Shown in pieces: positions 11,613-23,970 of a stretch of 64,000 nucleotides of DNA. The stretch is from the NCBI RefSeq assembly GCF_040712315.1, contig NC_134017.1:59806636-59870635 (forward strand). The letters are read 5' to 3'. The first letter of the stretch is position 1. Every line of letters begins with the position of its first letter. The translations under genes and the position numbers were made by a program. The notes below the pieces were generated by a model, which was not told the DNA's origin, made no database searches, and saw only the letters and a program-made list of their open reading frames with translations. The stretch comes from Castanea sativa (taxonomy: Eukaryota > Streptophyta > Magnoliopsida > Fagales > Fagaceae).

Positions 11613-12205
11613 ACTAAAATCGAGTCTCTAAGACTCGGTTTTAGTTTCCTCTTTTGCCACGTGGATCAACCACGTCATACCAAGATGGCCACGTCAAATA
11701 AATTGAGTCTGTAAGACTCGATTTCCATGTGGACGCCACGTGGAAAAAAGTCCACATCAACCTGCAAAAACCGAGCCTCAAAGACTTGATTTATGGCTAA
11801 AATCGAGCCTCTAAGAATCGAGATGTTAGTAAATTATATAGTTTACTTACCGGGTCTGCTAACTATATACTTAGAAACTAAGGGCTAATTTTCTATTTTT
11901 GCCTCTGCACTAAAATCGAGTCTCTAAGACTCGGTTTCAGTTTCCTCTTTTGCCACGTGGATCAACCACGTCATACCGAGATGGCCACGTCAAATAAATC
12001 GAGTCTGTAAGACTCGATTTCCATGTGGACGCCACGTGGCAAAAAGTCCACATCAACCTGCAAAAACCGAGCCTCAAAGACTCGATTTATGGCTAAAATC
12101 GAGCCTCTAAGACTCGAGATGCTAGTAAATTATATAGTTTACTAACCGGGCCTGCTAACTATATACTTAGAAACTAAGGGCTAATTTGCTATTTTTGCCT
12201 CTGCA
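11613..12205. repeat. Two tandem copies of a 296-bp unit rich in palindromes
   Basis: Unit 1 (11613-11908) and unit 2 (11909-12205) are almost identical over their whole length, from ACTAAAATCGAGTCTCTAAG to GCCTCTGCA. Each contains four imperfect palindromes of the form GAGTCT-CTA-AGACTC (variants GAGTCTGTAAGACTC and GAGCCTCAAAGACTC) and two CACGTG hexamers. The block lies between the PMD leader and the receptor-kinase leader. It could be a terminal or subterminal region of the PMD-carrying transposon, duplicated in tandem, but no matching copy was found on the other side of the PMD gene. Confidence 0.85.
11656..12040. promoter_or_regulatory. Cluster of four G-boxes (CACGTG) upstream of the receptor kinase
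   Basis: CACGTG occurs at 11658-11663, 11737-11742, 11954-11959 and 12033-12038. The last lies in the perfect 10-bp palindrome GCCACGTGGC. Additional ACGTCA cores follow each G-box. Such sites are bound by plant bZIP and bHLH factors. They lie 430 to 820 bp upstream of the kinase start codon. Their presence is seen; any regulatory effect is inference. Confidence 0.5.
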
Positions 12206-12472
12206 AGTTATAGAGAGTAGAGACAACTCAGACAAGCCTTGAAGAAGAGATTTCAAATTGTAAGCAAATTAACTTCCACTTCGTCCACCATTCTGCCAAA
12301 GCTTGGATTCCTGCTTTCTTCTTCTTCTTCTTCTTCTTCTTCTTCTTCTTCTCTGTTTTTTTTTTTTTTTCCCCCTAACAAATGATTTGGTACTGATCTG
12401 AGATTCTGCTGTCTACTTCTCTGGTTTTATATATCTACTTCATTTATCCATGTAAAATAGGAAGCTCTGAAG
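12206..12472 (+). promoter_or_regulatory. Proximal promoter and 5'UTR of the receptor kinase
   Basis: Between the tandem repeat and the start codon lies a pyrimidine-rich leader with a (TTC)n run at about 12316-12352 followed by a T-tract. The ATG at 12473 is the first in-frame Met before an obvious signal peptide and is chosen for that reason. The TATAGAGAG near 12210 is only a weak TATA candidate. Confidence 0.45.
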
Positions 12473-15400
12473 ATGAATATGAAAGTGAAGCCACAGTCTT
12501 CTTCAATATTTGCTTATGGTTACTGTCTCTTGTTCTTCTTCCTAGTATCGTTTGACATCTCAAACGCCCAAACTCCAACTACAGACCCTTCTGAAGGTAC
12601 TACTCTCTCTCTCTGTATATTTTGTAATATATTCTTCATTTCATTTCATTTCAACATACTGATATGAACCTCTCAAATCTGTATATATGAATTGTAATAA
12701 ACCAAATCTGTATAGAGTTGGCTCAATATGAAATTGCAGTAAAGCAAGCATATCACATGGGGTTTAATTTAAACGTTGGCAAAGCCAAATCTGTCCATTT
12801 TTATTCCTAGCTTTGTATGAGATATTAAGAGATTTTAGCGAGGACTCACTCATACAGAGAAGGTCGTAGTACATGTTTACCTGCACCGACATAAATTAAC
12901 ACCCTTTAGTTCTCTCTCTTTTTCTCGCCTCTATTAGTGTGATTCTACTTTCTAGCATGAAGTTTTGTTAGGATAATGAGTTATTTTCACTTCAAAATAA
13001 AACCTGCAGTTTTTAAGACATCAAATTTTTTTTTTTTCAAAATATAATTACTTTTGCACTAATAAATTGATATATAAGTTCGTCCAAACACACTAATTAC
13101 ATTATATTTTCTTAATCTTTATTTTATTTTACTTCATATATGTATCTTAACCAAGAAACGTGGCATCTTTATGAGATATGCTAGAGATCGATAGCTTTAA
13201 CTTTTAATTTGATTGATATATTTTGGTGCAAACTTGATATCACATCGTCAATTATTTGTTACTTTAATTGCATCAACTTTTTTCTTTTCTTAAAACCTCC
13301 GTGCAAAATGTATCAATTTATATGTTATGACTTTATTAATTTACCAAAATGTATTAATTTAATTTAAATTAAATGAAGTTTATTATAACTTTTGGAGGAC
13401 AAAGTGTATGAAATCATAAGGATATAAGTGACCACTTTTCTTATTTTTAGTCACTACAAAAATCATACTAACTGAAGAATTATGCACTAAATTAATGGAA
13501 TTTTACCACATTTTATCCCAAATGTTGAGATTTTTAAATTCTTCTTTCACAACAGACAATGCTTAATTGATTCGAGATTAAAATGCTTAGCTATTGAAAA
13601 ATTAAAATATGAAACCTCATTTCAAATAGAGAGAGATTGCTTCATTTATTTATTTATTTTATTTGTATTGGTGATAGATAAATAGTAGGAGAGGGAAAGG
13701 AAATCACAAACATAACTTAAGGGATGGATGATATTACTTGTTAATAGTGCACTATCACTTGATAGGAGACTTTTAAAACTATTGTTTTGGTGAAATGTTT
13801 AACGTGCTTTAGCCTTAAGGATTATACAAAATAGATTTTGGGCTACATAGAAAAAAAAAGTGTACTGGGCCTTGGCCATCTATAGTTATATACGGGATTT
13901 GGGCCTTGGGCTACATGACAATCTAATCCCCAAAAATATAAGAGAAATATCTTGGGCCTTGGCCATATATTATATACTGGATTTGGTCAGGTCCTTTTGC
14001 AAGAAATTTTGAATTTGAGTTTTTTTATTATTATATCAAAGTGTATTTTGGAATCTGGAACGTCTTTATATTTTGGTCATATCATTTGAGTATGTGATAG
14101 TGATGTGATGATATTGAGGGTTGTGTTACAGTGAGGGCATTGAACTCAATATTCCAACAATGGGATGCACAAGCAATGGCATTGTGGAACATAAGTGGAG
14201 ATCCATGTAGCGGATCTGCCGTAAATGGTACTGGGTTGGAGGACAAAGGGAATAACCCATCTATCAAATGCAACTGTACCTACAACAATAGTACCATCTG
14301 CCATATTACAAAATTGTATGCCTCTCTCTCCCTCTCTCTAATAATAGGACAGGAAAAGAGAATAAATACTAGTAGTTTGCATTTTAATCACCAAATTGTA
14401 TCCATAAACTAGCTTGGGGTCTAATGTTCTAGTGTAATGGACCCTGCATGATGCAATCAAGTCCCAAGTTTTGGATGTGTTCTCATCTCATAGTATTGTG
14501 CCTATTTGTTATGGTACAACCAAGGAAATGGACTCCATTTTTCCATTTGAGATTCACATATATGGGTAGTTAAGAATTAAGATTTACTTTAACTTTGATA
14601 GTGGATTGTGGAGTATATTGTCTCTTTCCATGTTAACCCCTTGAGATATATCACTACAATTTCAGTTTCTGGAAAGCTAAAACATATTCAATTCTCTTAA
14701 AGAGGCCATGAAAAAATGTTTGGGTGCCATCACCCATCAATAATGTTACACCTCAAGAGATTCTCACTGAGAGTGGAGACATGTCTCCTAAGTCCTAATA
14801 GATACATAGTGCCCTACTTTCATTCCTCATTTCTTCTTAGGCCCAACCCTCCTCCTTAGTATTATAAGGGATTTAATTCACATTTTACTACCAGTTTAAA
14901 CTTTTGTGGGACAAAGGGTAGTTTACTATGGTATCAAAATGGATACTCTTGAATTTGAGTCTTGTCTCACTCTACCTTGCATTTAAAAGTTATTCAATAT
15001 GCTGGATCCTATTTATTGAAGGCAATTTTGAGCCCATATGTAAGGGGATTTTTTGGCTTATAACAAGTGGGAGAGGGGGGATTTGAACCCAACTTCTCCT
15101 CATGAGAGAGAATTGATAGAGTCACTACGTCATAAATCTCTTGGCACATGATGGGATTGTTAGGATAATGGTGAAGTGATTAAATTCACCATTTTTCAAT
15201 CAATATTCTTTTGGAATAAGTGGTAGTCTATCACATACTAACCTTAACATATCTTTTTGAATACATATCATTTTCTTTACTTATTGCAAGCTAGCTGTTC
15301 TTATATTTTTCCAGGAGAGTGTTTGAGTTGAAGAAACGAGGCGAGATTCCAGAAGAACTTGTGGCTTTGAAATTTCTTACCGACTTGTATGGATTTCTTC

Positions 15401-18400
15401 ACTCTCTGCATTTGATTTATGATAGTTAACTCATTTTTTCTATTTGTCTTTTTTAAGGTGGGGGAAAAAACTTATTGTTTATTAAATTTAATTGTTAAAA
15501 TTTTCATTTGAATGAGAGATTCAGATTTAAAGATGATAATTTTGTTCTACATCTGTAGGATAATTGATAAAAATTTCTTCACGGGCCCCTTGCCAACCTT
15601 TATTGGAAATTTATCTGCATTGCAGTATTTGTAAGTATTGAAAGAAGGCATATATATAGTTCAAACTTTGAAGCAAATATTTGACTTTATGCTTGTCATC
15701 TATTAGAGTAGTTTCATGTTTCTGCAGTGACTAAGGTAACATAAAGATATATTCAGTAAAAATATGTAAAACATATCCAACTTGTTAAGTGCAATATAAA
15801 CTGTCTAAGGTAGCACTTCTATTGCTACCTTAGACAGTTACACATTAAGCCAGCAACATATGCTGTCTTGGACATTTCTCATACCAAAATTCGTTTGTCC
15901 TTTCCAGTTATAATCTGCTTACTATTAGTTCATTTTAACAATTATTTCATTTTCTTAATTATGCTTTTTGATACTTCCATATAAATATAATGTGATGTTA
16001 TTTATAGAAATAATTGATCAATACTGGTGGGTAAATTATAAAGTATAATTGCTGAGAATATCTGGTTGTTGATTCCTAGATTTATTGTTTTTTTTTTTTT
16101 TAATCATTTTAGGTCAATTCAGCACAATTTGTTCTCTGGGACCATCCCAAAGGAGCTTGGAAACCTGAAGGAGCTTTATATGCTGTAAGACAAGAAAGCA
16201 CCCTACAGTGAAACATCAATTATTCTGTGAAAAGAAAGCATTAATCAAAAGTGTTGTTTTGTTAATGCAAGGCCTTATTTTGATGGAAGTTAATTGCTTC
16301 TATGAATTCTATGGAATGAAGATTCATTTTAAAATCTTGCAAATAATATAATAGAAAGTAAAAGTGAGTTTTAGAACGGTTTCATTTTGCAAAAAATACT
16401 ACTTGTCGTCATTGGTAATGACTTACCTGAAGATTCCTAAAAGGTTGCATTCTGGGCCTGGATACTAGCTACCCTATCTGAGTTGTCACTTTATTATTCC
16501 TATCCAAATTGTGTTTTGCTAGAAATGTTAAGAGTTTTACATAAATATTCAAGTGATCTAGATTATAATTGTGAATTTTTTGATATGATAATAGGCTCAT
16601 TGTCCAAAGGGTACACCATATGAATTTTTTGATATGATTGAAAAAGCTCTTGAATGTTAATCAGAAGTTGCATTTAATTAAATAGTCAATGAAATCAGTT
16701 TTGAAACTGACTACTGGGAGAAAAAAATACACCATATGAATTTTGATGATTTCTTTGACATATAACTTCTCCGAATATATACCATGCAGGTCTTTGGCTT
16801 CAAATAATTTCTCAGGAACACTTCCTCCAGAACTGGGTAATTTGGTCAAACTTCGGTACATGTAAGTTCTAAGGTTCTTTTACTTCTGTTTAATCATATG
16901 CAAGAGTGTGTCAAATTGCAATGTCTAAATCATATTGGCTTGTGAATTTTGCAGTTTCATTGACAGTTGTGGATTGGGTGGTGAAATCCCTTCGACATTT
17001 GCCAACCTTCAAAACATGCAAATGATGTTAAGAGGACATCACTTTATTTATTTATTTTACTCATGTAAATGAAGATTTTTATCATGAGCACAGCTTACAG
17101 TAGATATGCTTGGGTTTCAGGTGGGCGTCAGACAATCCTTTCACTGGAAGGATACCAGACTTCATTGGAAACTGGACAAAGCTAACACAACTGTAAGCCA
17201 TCAAAGTTTCTGGTTTCATCTTCAAATGTATTTTACGTGGATGATAAATTTTAGTCATCTCTAGATTTTTATGCATTCCTCCAAAGCAGAGAAGTATGGC
17301 TACTATAATACAACTGTTGATAAGCCGGTTAAACGTTTTTGTAGGAGAATTCAAGGAAACTCTTTTGAAGGTCCAATACCATCTAGTTTTTCTAACTTGA
17401 CCTCATTGCAAAGTTTGAGTATATTTTTCAAATTATTGTTTTCTCTGTCTCTCTCAACAAGACTAGTTTCATAATGTTTGTGTATACGTGTAGGCGAATC
17501 AGTGATATATACAATGTGAGCTCCTCCCTTGACTTTATTAAAAATTTTACGTCCTTGACTGAACTGTAAGTTAACTTTCCCTGCCATTTGCTCATATGCC
17601 ATCCAACGTTGTTTTTTTTATTACCAAATATACAATCTAAACTCATTCACCTATGCACTAATTATCCATTGTTATTTCTCCCATAGAGTTCTAAGAAGTG
17701 CATTGATTACTGGAAATATTCCATCTGATATTGGAGAATACAAAAGTTTACAAACACTGTGAGTTCCAATGGACAGTTAAACCTTAAATTCTGACTGATT
17801 TCTGAGACTTCTTTCTGTTCTATTTATTTCTCTCAATTTATTACTTACTTTTTCAGGGATTTGAGTTTCAACAACCTGACAGGTGAAATACCAAGTGGTT
17901 TGCTCAGTATAAGTTCTCTCAAATCCTTGTAAGTATGCCCTTGCCTTATTGTTTTTCCTTTCTTCTTGCAACAGAAGGATTCAAAGTTACAAACTTAAGA
18001 CCTACACCCAACTTGCCCCTCTACCACCTAAGCCAGGGCTGAGCACCTTGTCCCCAATGCTTGAAGATCTTGATCTATGCCCTCCTTCGTTATCATCGTG
18101 GACTTATGTTTTATCCATAATTGCACCCCCCCCCCCTCCCCCCCGCCCATGCCAGTCCTTTTTTAATTCTCCTGTGCTTTCTCTTACACTCTATCAAAAT
18201 GGTTAGGTTTCTTGGAAACAATAGTCTCTCTGGAACACTTCCTAGCCTAAACATGGAATTAGGACTTCTGAATGTGTAAGTTCTCGTAACATAATAATAT
18301 GTCATCTTAATCTCTTAATGTTTTCCCTTTCAGTATGATTTAACATTATTCTTAGGTTCCAATGAGATTATAATAATGTCATCTTAAATATTTAATGTTA

Positions 18401-21400
18401 ACCCTTCTAGTTTTCAGTATGCTTTAACATTATTCTTTTTATTTTTTATGTTTCAAGTGAATCTCCTCGGTATGTGTATCTTTTTCATTTCAAGCAAATC
18501 TGTGTGTGATTGTGTGTGTGAGTGAGTATTTTAGTATCTTTTAACAATATTCATCCTTGGAAAGATGGCTAACTGAAATGGTCAACTAGGTAGAGTAGCA
18601 TTACTTGAGATCCTATACTTGTTACAAGCCTAAAAAGTAGTCAGATTGGTTGCCCTTGGCAGAATATTGGAATAACAGCAATTTTCAAACCACCATCAAG
18701 ACTCCCTTTGAAGCCCTGTATGGGTTTCCAATTTCCACCCCCTTGGCTCATAGACCACATGCTTGGTACTAGCAAATTATAGACAATTGAAGACATAGGA
18801 GCAGATCTTGTCTATCCTCAAAAACAATCTTGTAACTGCCCAAGAAAGAATGACTATACAAGCTGACAAACGCATAATTAGTTAAGAATACTCAGTGGAT
18901 GATTGGTTGTTCTTGAGACTCCCTTACAGACAAAATTATTTGGGACTTCAAAGCCATTTGAAGCTGTCACCGATGTACTTTGTTCCATTTAGATCCTTCA
19001 AAGGATTCCGCTGAATTTCAGATCCATCTAGTCTTTCAAGTATCTACCTCAGGCCAAAATTGGGAAAATTACATACCACTCCTGTGTTAACATATCCTCA
19101 AGTTAACAAAGAGGGGAATCTCTCTCCTGAACCCAAAGAAATCTTACAAAGAACAGTGACCAAGCTGGGCAACAAGGTTGCTATAGAGGTGCTTGTCAAC
19201 TCAAGGCACTCGTGCAGATTATGTTACATGAGAGTTATTCGATACCTTGCAGCTCCAATTCCCTCACCTTGTGGGCAAGGTGCTTTTCAAAGGGAGGGAT
19301 ATCTTGGGAGCCTAGTAAGGGCCTTGTGCTATGCTTGTCAAGCAACCCCAACCCATATGTCGTGTGCAAGCAAGTCAACAGCCAAAATTATGTGTGTAAG
19401 CGTGTGAAAGTAGCATCATGTGTAGGAATTATGTGTGAGAATAATGACGTGTGAGCGAAATAGGCAAGTAGGAAGCTAAAGATTGTATTTCATTAAGGTG
19501 GTTGTTAGAGCACTTTGTTACAATTGGTTCGTTGATTAGAAGTTATTTAGAGATAATCTTGCTTTAAAAAGACCATGATCTCGAGTATAAATAGAATCAT
19601 GTATTTGTACTTGCTCATTATGTGAATGATAAGCTAGTTCTCTCTAAACTCTCTCTACCTTCTCTTGGGAGTCCACAACTACCTCGAATTACTCCAATTC
19701 TTCCTTCACTAGTTAGGATCCATACAACTGCAAACCTTAAGGACTAGTAGAAAAATTACACTAGGAATAGTACAATGGGCCTAAGCCCACACATGGACTT
19801 CGGCGAATATAACCCTAACAATGGAGAAAGTTCCCTTTCCCTATAAAATGGAGAAACTCCCCCTTTTTTATGCTTAAATAATAGCATTGTCATATTTTAG
19901 CATTCTACTTTCTTTTCTTTCTTTATTTTTATTGCCTAACTGCAAATAAAATATGTAAAATATACCTAAAAATATTAATTAATTAATTAATTGCTGTTAT
20001 TATCATTTCAAGTTTGTATAATTCTTAAATTAAATTGATCAAGGGGCAAAAAAAGTGATGAAGAAGAAAAAGAAACCTTCTTACTTTGTATGGTATCTTC
20101 TAAATTTCATGCAATAAAGTGTCCAAATCAGAATGTTTTGCACTTGGCCTGCGACCAATTGATAAAACAGTCTAGTTGCTTTGTAGATTTCTTATTCTGA
20201 TTATTATTATTATTTATTTGTGGGGGTGCATTATGTGTCTGCTCAATACTTTTCACATTCCTTTGCGTGCAGAGATTTGTCCTATAATCATCTGTCTGGA
20301 GGATTTCCCTCATGCGTAACTGCACCCTCAAACTTAAAACTGTATGCATCTCAAGTCATAGTACTCTTTTCTTTCATATCTTTTTCTGAATTTAACACCT
20401 AGGTATGAACACCAGGTGCTATTGACATAAACCTAACTGATTTATTTTAGTATATGCCACATGAATGTAATTGAAGAATCAAATTAATTTATTCCAGCCA
20501 TAGTAATTTAAAGAATATTAATAAAACCGGTTAGAAACTTGAACTTGTTTCTTTCATTCTATGGGTGTCTATCTATACTAGAGCTTCTGGAAATGATGAT
20601 TAGCTACCTCAAAAGAAAACTTCTAGTGCTCCATTTTAAAAATAAGAAAAGAAAATAAAAAATAAACATCATGTTAACTATTTTGACAAAGATGGTGGAA
20701 ACTATATTAGGTATAGCCCATCCTGCATAATTCTTTTCTTTTTATTTTTTATTTTAAGGTCATGTCAAACGCTAATAAATCATTATGCCTCTTCTATTAC
20801 TTGGTTAACTGTTTTCCCTTATTTTATGAGAACCCTAACAAAGCTCTTCACTATACCTCAGTGGGTGTTAACTACTGATTTTTGAAGAATGGTGACTTCA
20901 GGAGCCAATGCTCATTTGTAAATATCTGCTGTACCAATGTATTAATTTATAATCCTATATATCATCTCTAATAATAAGTATCAGTTGTGATAGTGACGAA
21001 GGATCATTGGATAAAATTATGTAGGAATTTGGTGGCAAACAACTTCGTATTTGACAAATAAAAAATAAGGTGATCTGTGGTTCCTCCTCTCACCCTATTT
21101 TAACAAAGTCCAAAAGTAGGCATGAGAAAGAAAGTGATTACCATTTCACATCTTTAGTTCAATGAATTCTTTCATGAAATTTGTTAATTCAGATCTGTGT
21201 TTGCAGTGTTATGCCAGGACTGAATTGCCTCCAGAGAAATTTCCCATGCAAAAGGAACCCTCCACTTTGTAAGTTATTTCTTTCTTAAACTTTGTTATGG
21301 GATATGACAGGGCACAGCCTATCATGATTGATGGGGCCCCGGTATTTTCCCATAGGATGGTGGGATCATATATAGATTCAAATAAAATTGTATCAAATTA

Positions 21401-23936
21401 ATCTACAACCATAAAAAAATAGATATCTTCCAATTTTCTTGAGCATTGTGTAGCCAAACAATATTTGAACAATAAATGGTATTTCATGTATAAGCAAAAT
21501 TATGTTCATTTTTTTGAAAAAGGAAAGAATAATCTAATTCATCCTTCCCCTTTTAAGAGTTTCCTTTGATCTGTTGATTGGCCGAATTTTTACAAAGCCT
21601 GACATTATTATAGCAGAAAGTGGGTCAGACCCTGTTAATCTTGATAGGGTAGTTTGCCATAGGTTACCCCTTTAGTTATTTATGATTTAATTTAATATCA
21701 AGTTAAGGAAAATTGCGCTGCTTCTCAGGTATTATTTTTCTATTGATACTTCCTTTAGGGGATGAAACACATTTTGGTTCTTGTCACAAGTAGAAACTTG
21801 AAGTAAGAAGGCAGGCTAGCTTATGTTAATTCTATAGATGTCAAAAAAGGAACTAGAAAGTCATACTGAAATTTGGGATTAAATAATCTTATACTCAGAT
21901 GGTTATGACAAAAGAAGTATGCATGAACTTTGCTACAACTTGGAAAGCCAGAAATTTTGCAAACTTGAGCCTTCATCTTTTATAAAGCCAACTTTAGGAA
22001 GGACAGAAGCAATACCCTCTTATTTTATACATGCTTGTGTGTATTAGAAGAGAGAGAGAGAGAGTTGTTGCTTTCTGCAACAATTAATTTTACCCTGATG
22101 ACCTGAATGGTTAATGTATGGTGCCTACTTTATGAATTCAATTATACTTGGAAATGAAAGGTAAAATATATTGCATTGGCATGTAACTTATATCATGACA
22201 CTCTTCCAAGCCAAAATCAACCTGAATATTTTTATTCTGAACAGAAATTTGTATTAGCTTCTTTTGGGAAAACATCAGTAAGTGAAATTAGTTGAGTTTA
22301 CATAATGATTCCACAGATGCAAACTTTTCAATCAAGTGTGGTGGCCCAGAGATGACTGCTGAGGGTATAGTGTACGAGGCCGAAAACTCAGCATTCTTTG
22401 GTGCAGCATGGTATTATGTAACTAATACAGAAAATTGGGCAGTCAGCAATGTGGGGTTGTTTGAAAATAATAGTTATGTTCAAAACACTTCGGCACAAGT
22501 CATTGCAACTAACACCCCAGAACTTTACCAAACTTCAAGGGTGTCCCCAGGATCACTTAGATACTATGGCCTAGGTCTTCATAATGGTATTTATAATGTC
22601 AGCTTGTTTTTTGCGGAAACTGGTCTTGATGATCCAAGCTCCCAAACTTGGATGAGTCGAGTGAGGCGTGTATTCGATATCTACATTCAGGTGACTATAG
22701 ATTGCTTTAGAGAAAAATATATTCCATTCTTGAATAAAGATCATTACCTCCTCGTGTAGAGTTTCTATAATACAAATTATTTTTAATTTCAAAGAATTCC
22801 ATTTTAATTCATTCAATAAGAATTATAAAATTATCCTATAATTTGTTTTCTAGGGTAGTCTAGAATTTAAGGACTTTGACATATCAAAGGAGGCAGGGGG
22901 CGTTGAGAGAGCACTCCAGAAGATTTTTAAGGCTAATGTGTCGGAGAATTATCTTGAAATTCATCTATTTTGGGCTGGTAACTGCACTTGTTGCATACCT
23001 GTACGAGGTCATTATGGGCCACTAATTTCAGCCATTCATGTTGTTTCAGGTAATGTATCTGATATGATTTATGAATTGATTTGTGATGTTTTTTATAGGA
23101 ATATTTTCTGCTTATTACTAATAATAAATAATTACTCAGATTTTGTATCTAATGTTACTGGGATTCCACCAAGCAATCGAGGAAAGAAAAACAGGTTGGG
23201 TTTGATTGTAGGAATTTCAGTCCCTGTAGGAATCGTGAGCTTGATTTTCATATTTGCAGTTTTCTACATGAAGAGAAAACCACAGCACAATAATGAGGAC
23301 GGTAAGAACATTACAGCAGTAGTGGAGGTACTGGTGAAATACATCCTAAGAAATAAACACTAATGGACTCTGTACCACTCACTTTTGGTTAAAATTCAAG
23401 TTACTCTCTGATATTTGAAAAGGCTAAATCCTAGACTAGTTGTTAGAAAAGTATGAGTACTATTATTGCTTGGATAATAGTATGGATCCTTTCCATGAAA
23501 GGGAATAAGGGTCTAGCTGAAATTTTCTACATAATATCATTAAATTGAAATCCTATGTTACCAACACTCCCTCACCCCCCCCCCCCCCACCTCAAAAGAA
23601 AAATCAAATTGTTCAAAATATATAACTGTGACAATAATGAAGAGTTTAAATCAGTTAACTAGATCCTCTCTTGCTTGAACCTGCAGAGCTTCTTGGAATA
23701 GGCCTCCAACCAAACATTTTCAGTTATGCTGAGCTGAGAAGTGCGACTGATGACTTCAACCCTTCAAAAAAGTTAGGGGAGGGAGGATTTGGACCTGTTT
23801 TCAAGGTAAAGTACATTATTGTATGTAATGTTGGATAGACACTTGGCATTATGTTTGATGACAAAACTAAGTCAGCAAAATCATCACCTAAATGATGCTA
23901 AAAGCAACTAAAATATTCTTTTAAGAAAGTAATTTC

Positions 23937-23970
<34 letters not shown>

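Noticed and set aside
11613..12205. Palindromic repeats that might suggest a CRISPR-like array
   Set aside because: Only two long tandem units in a plant genome; the palindromes are unevenly spaced, there are no unique spacers and no associated genes.
18126..18150. C-rich run in intron 12 as a functional i-motif
   Set aside because: Low-complexity tract in an intron with no other supporting signal.
19060..19407. 115-residue ORF in intron 13 as a host gene
   Set aside because: It matches the chromodomain-like tail of gypsy pol and continues out of frame into LTR sequence; it is repeated in copy C as part of the same dead fragment.
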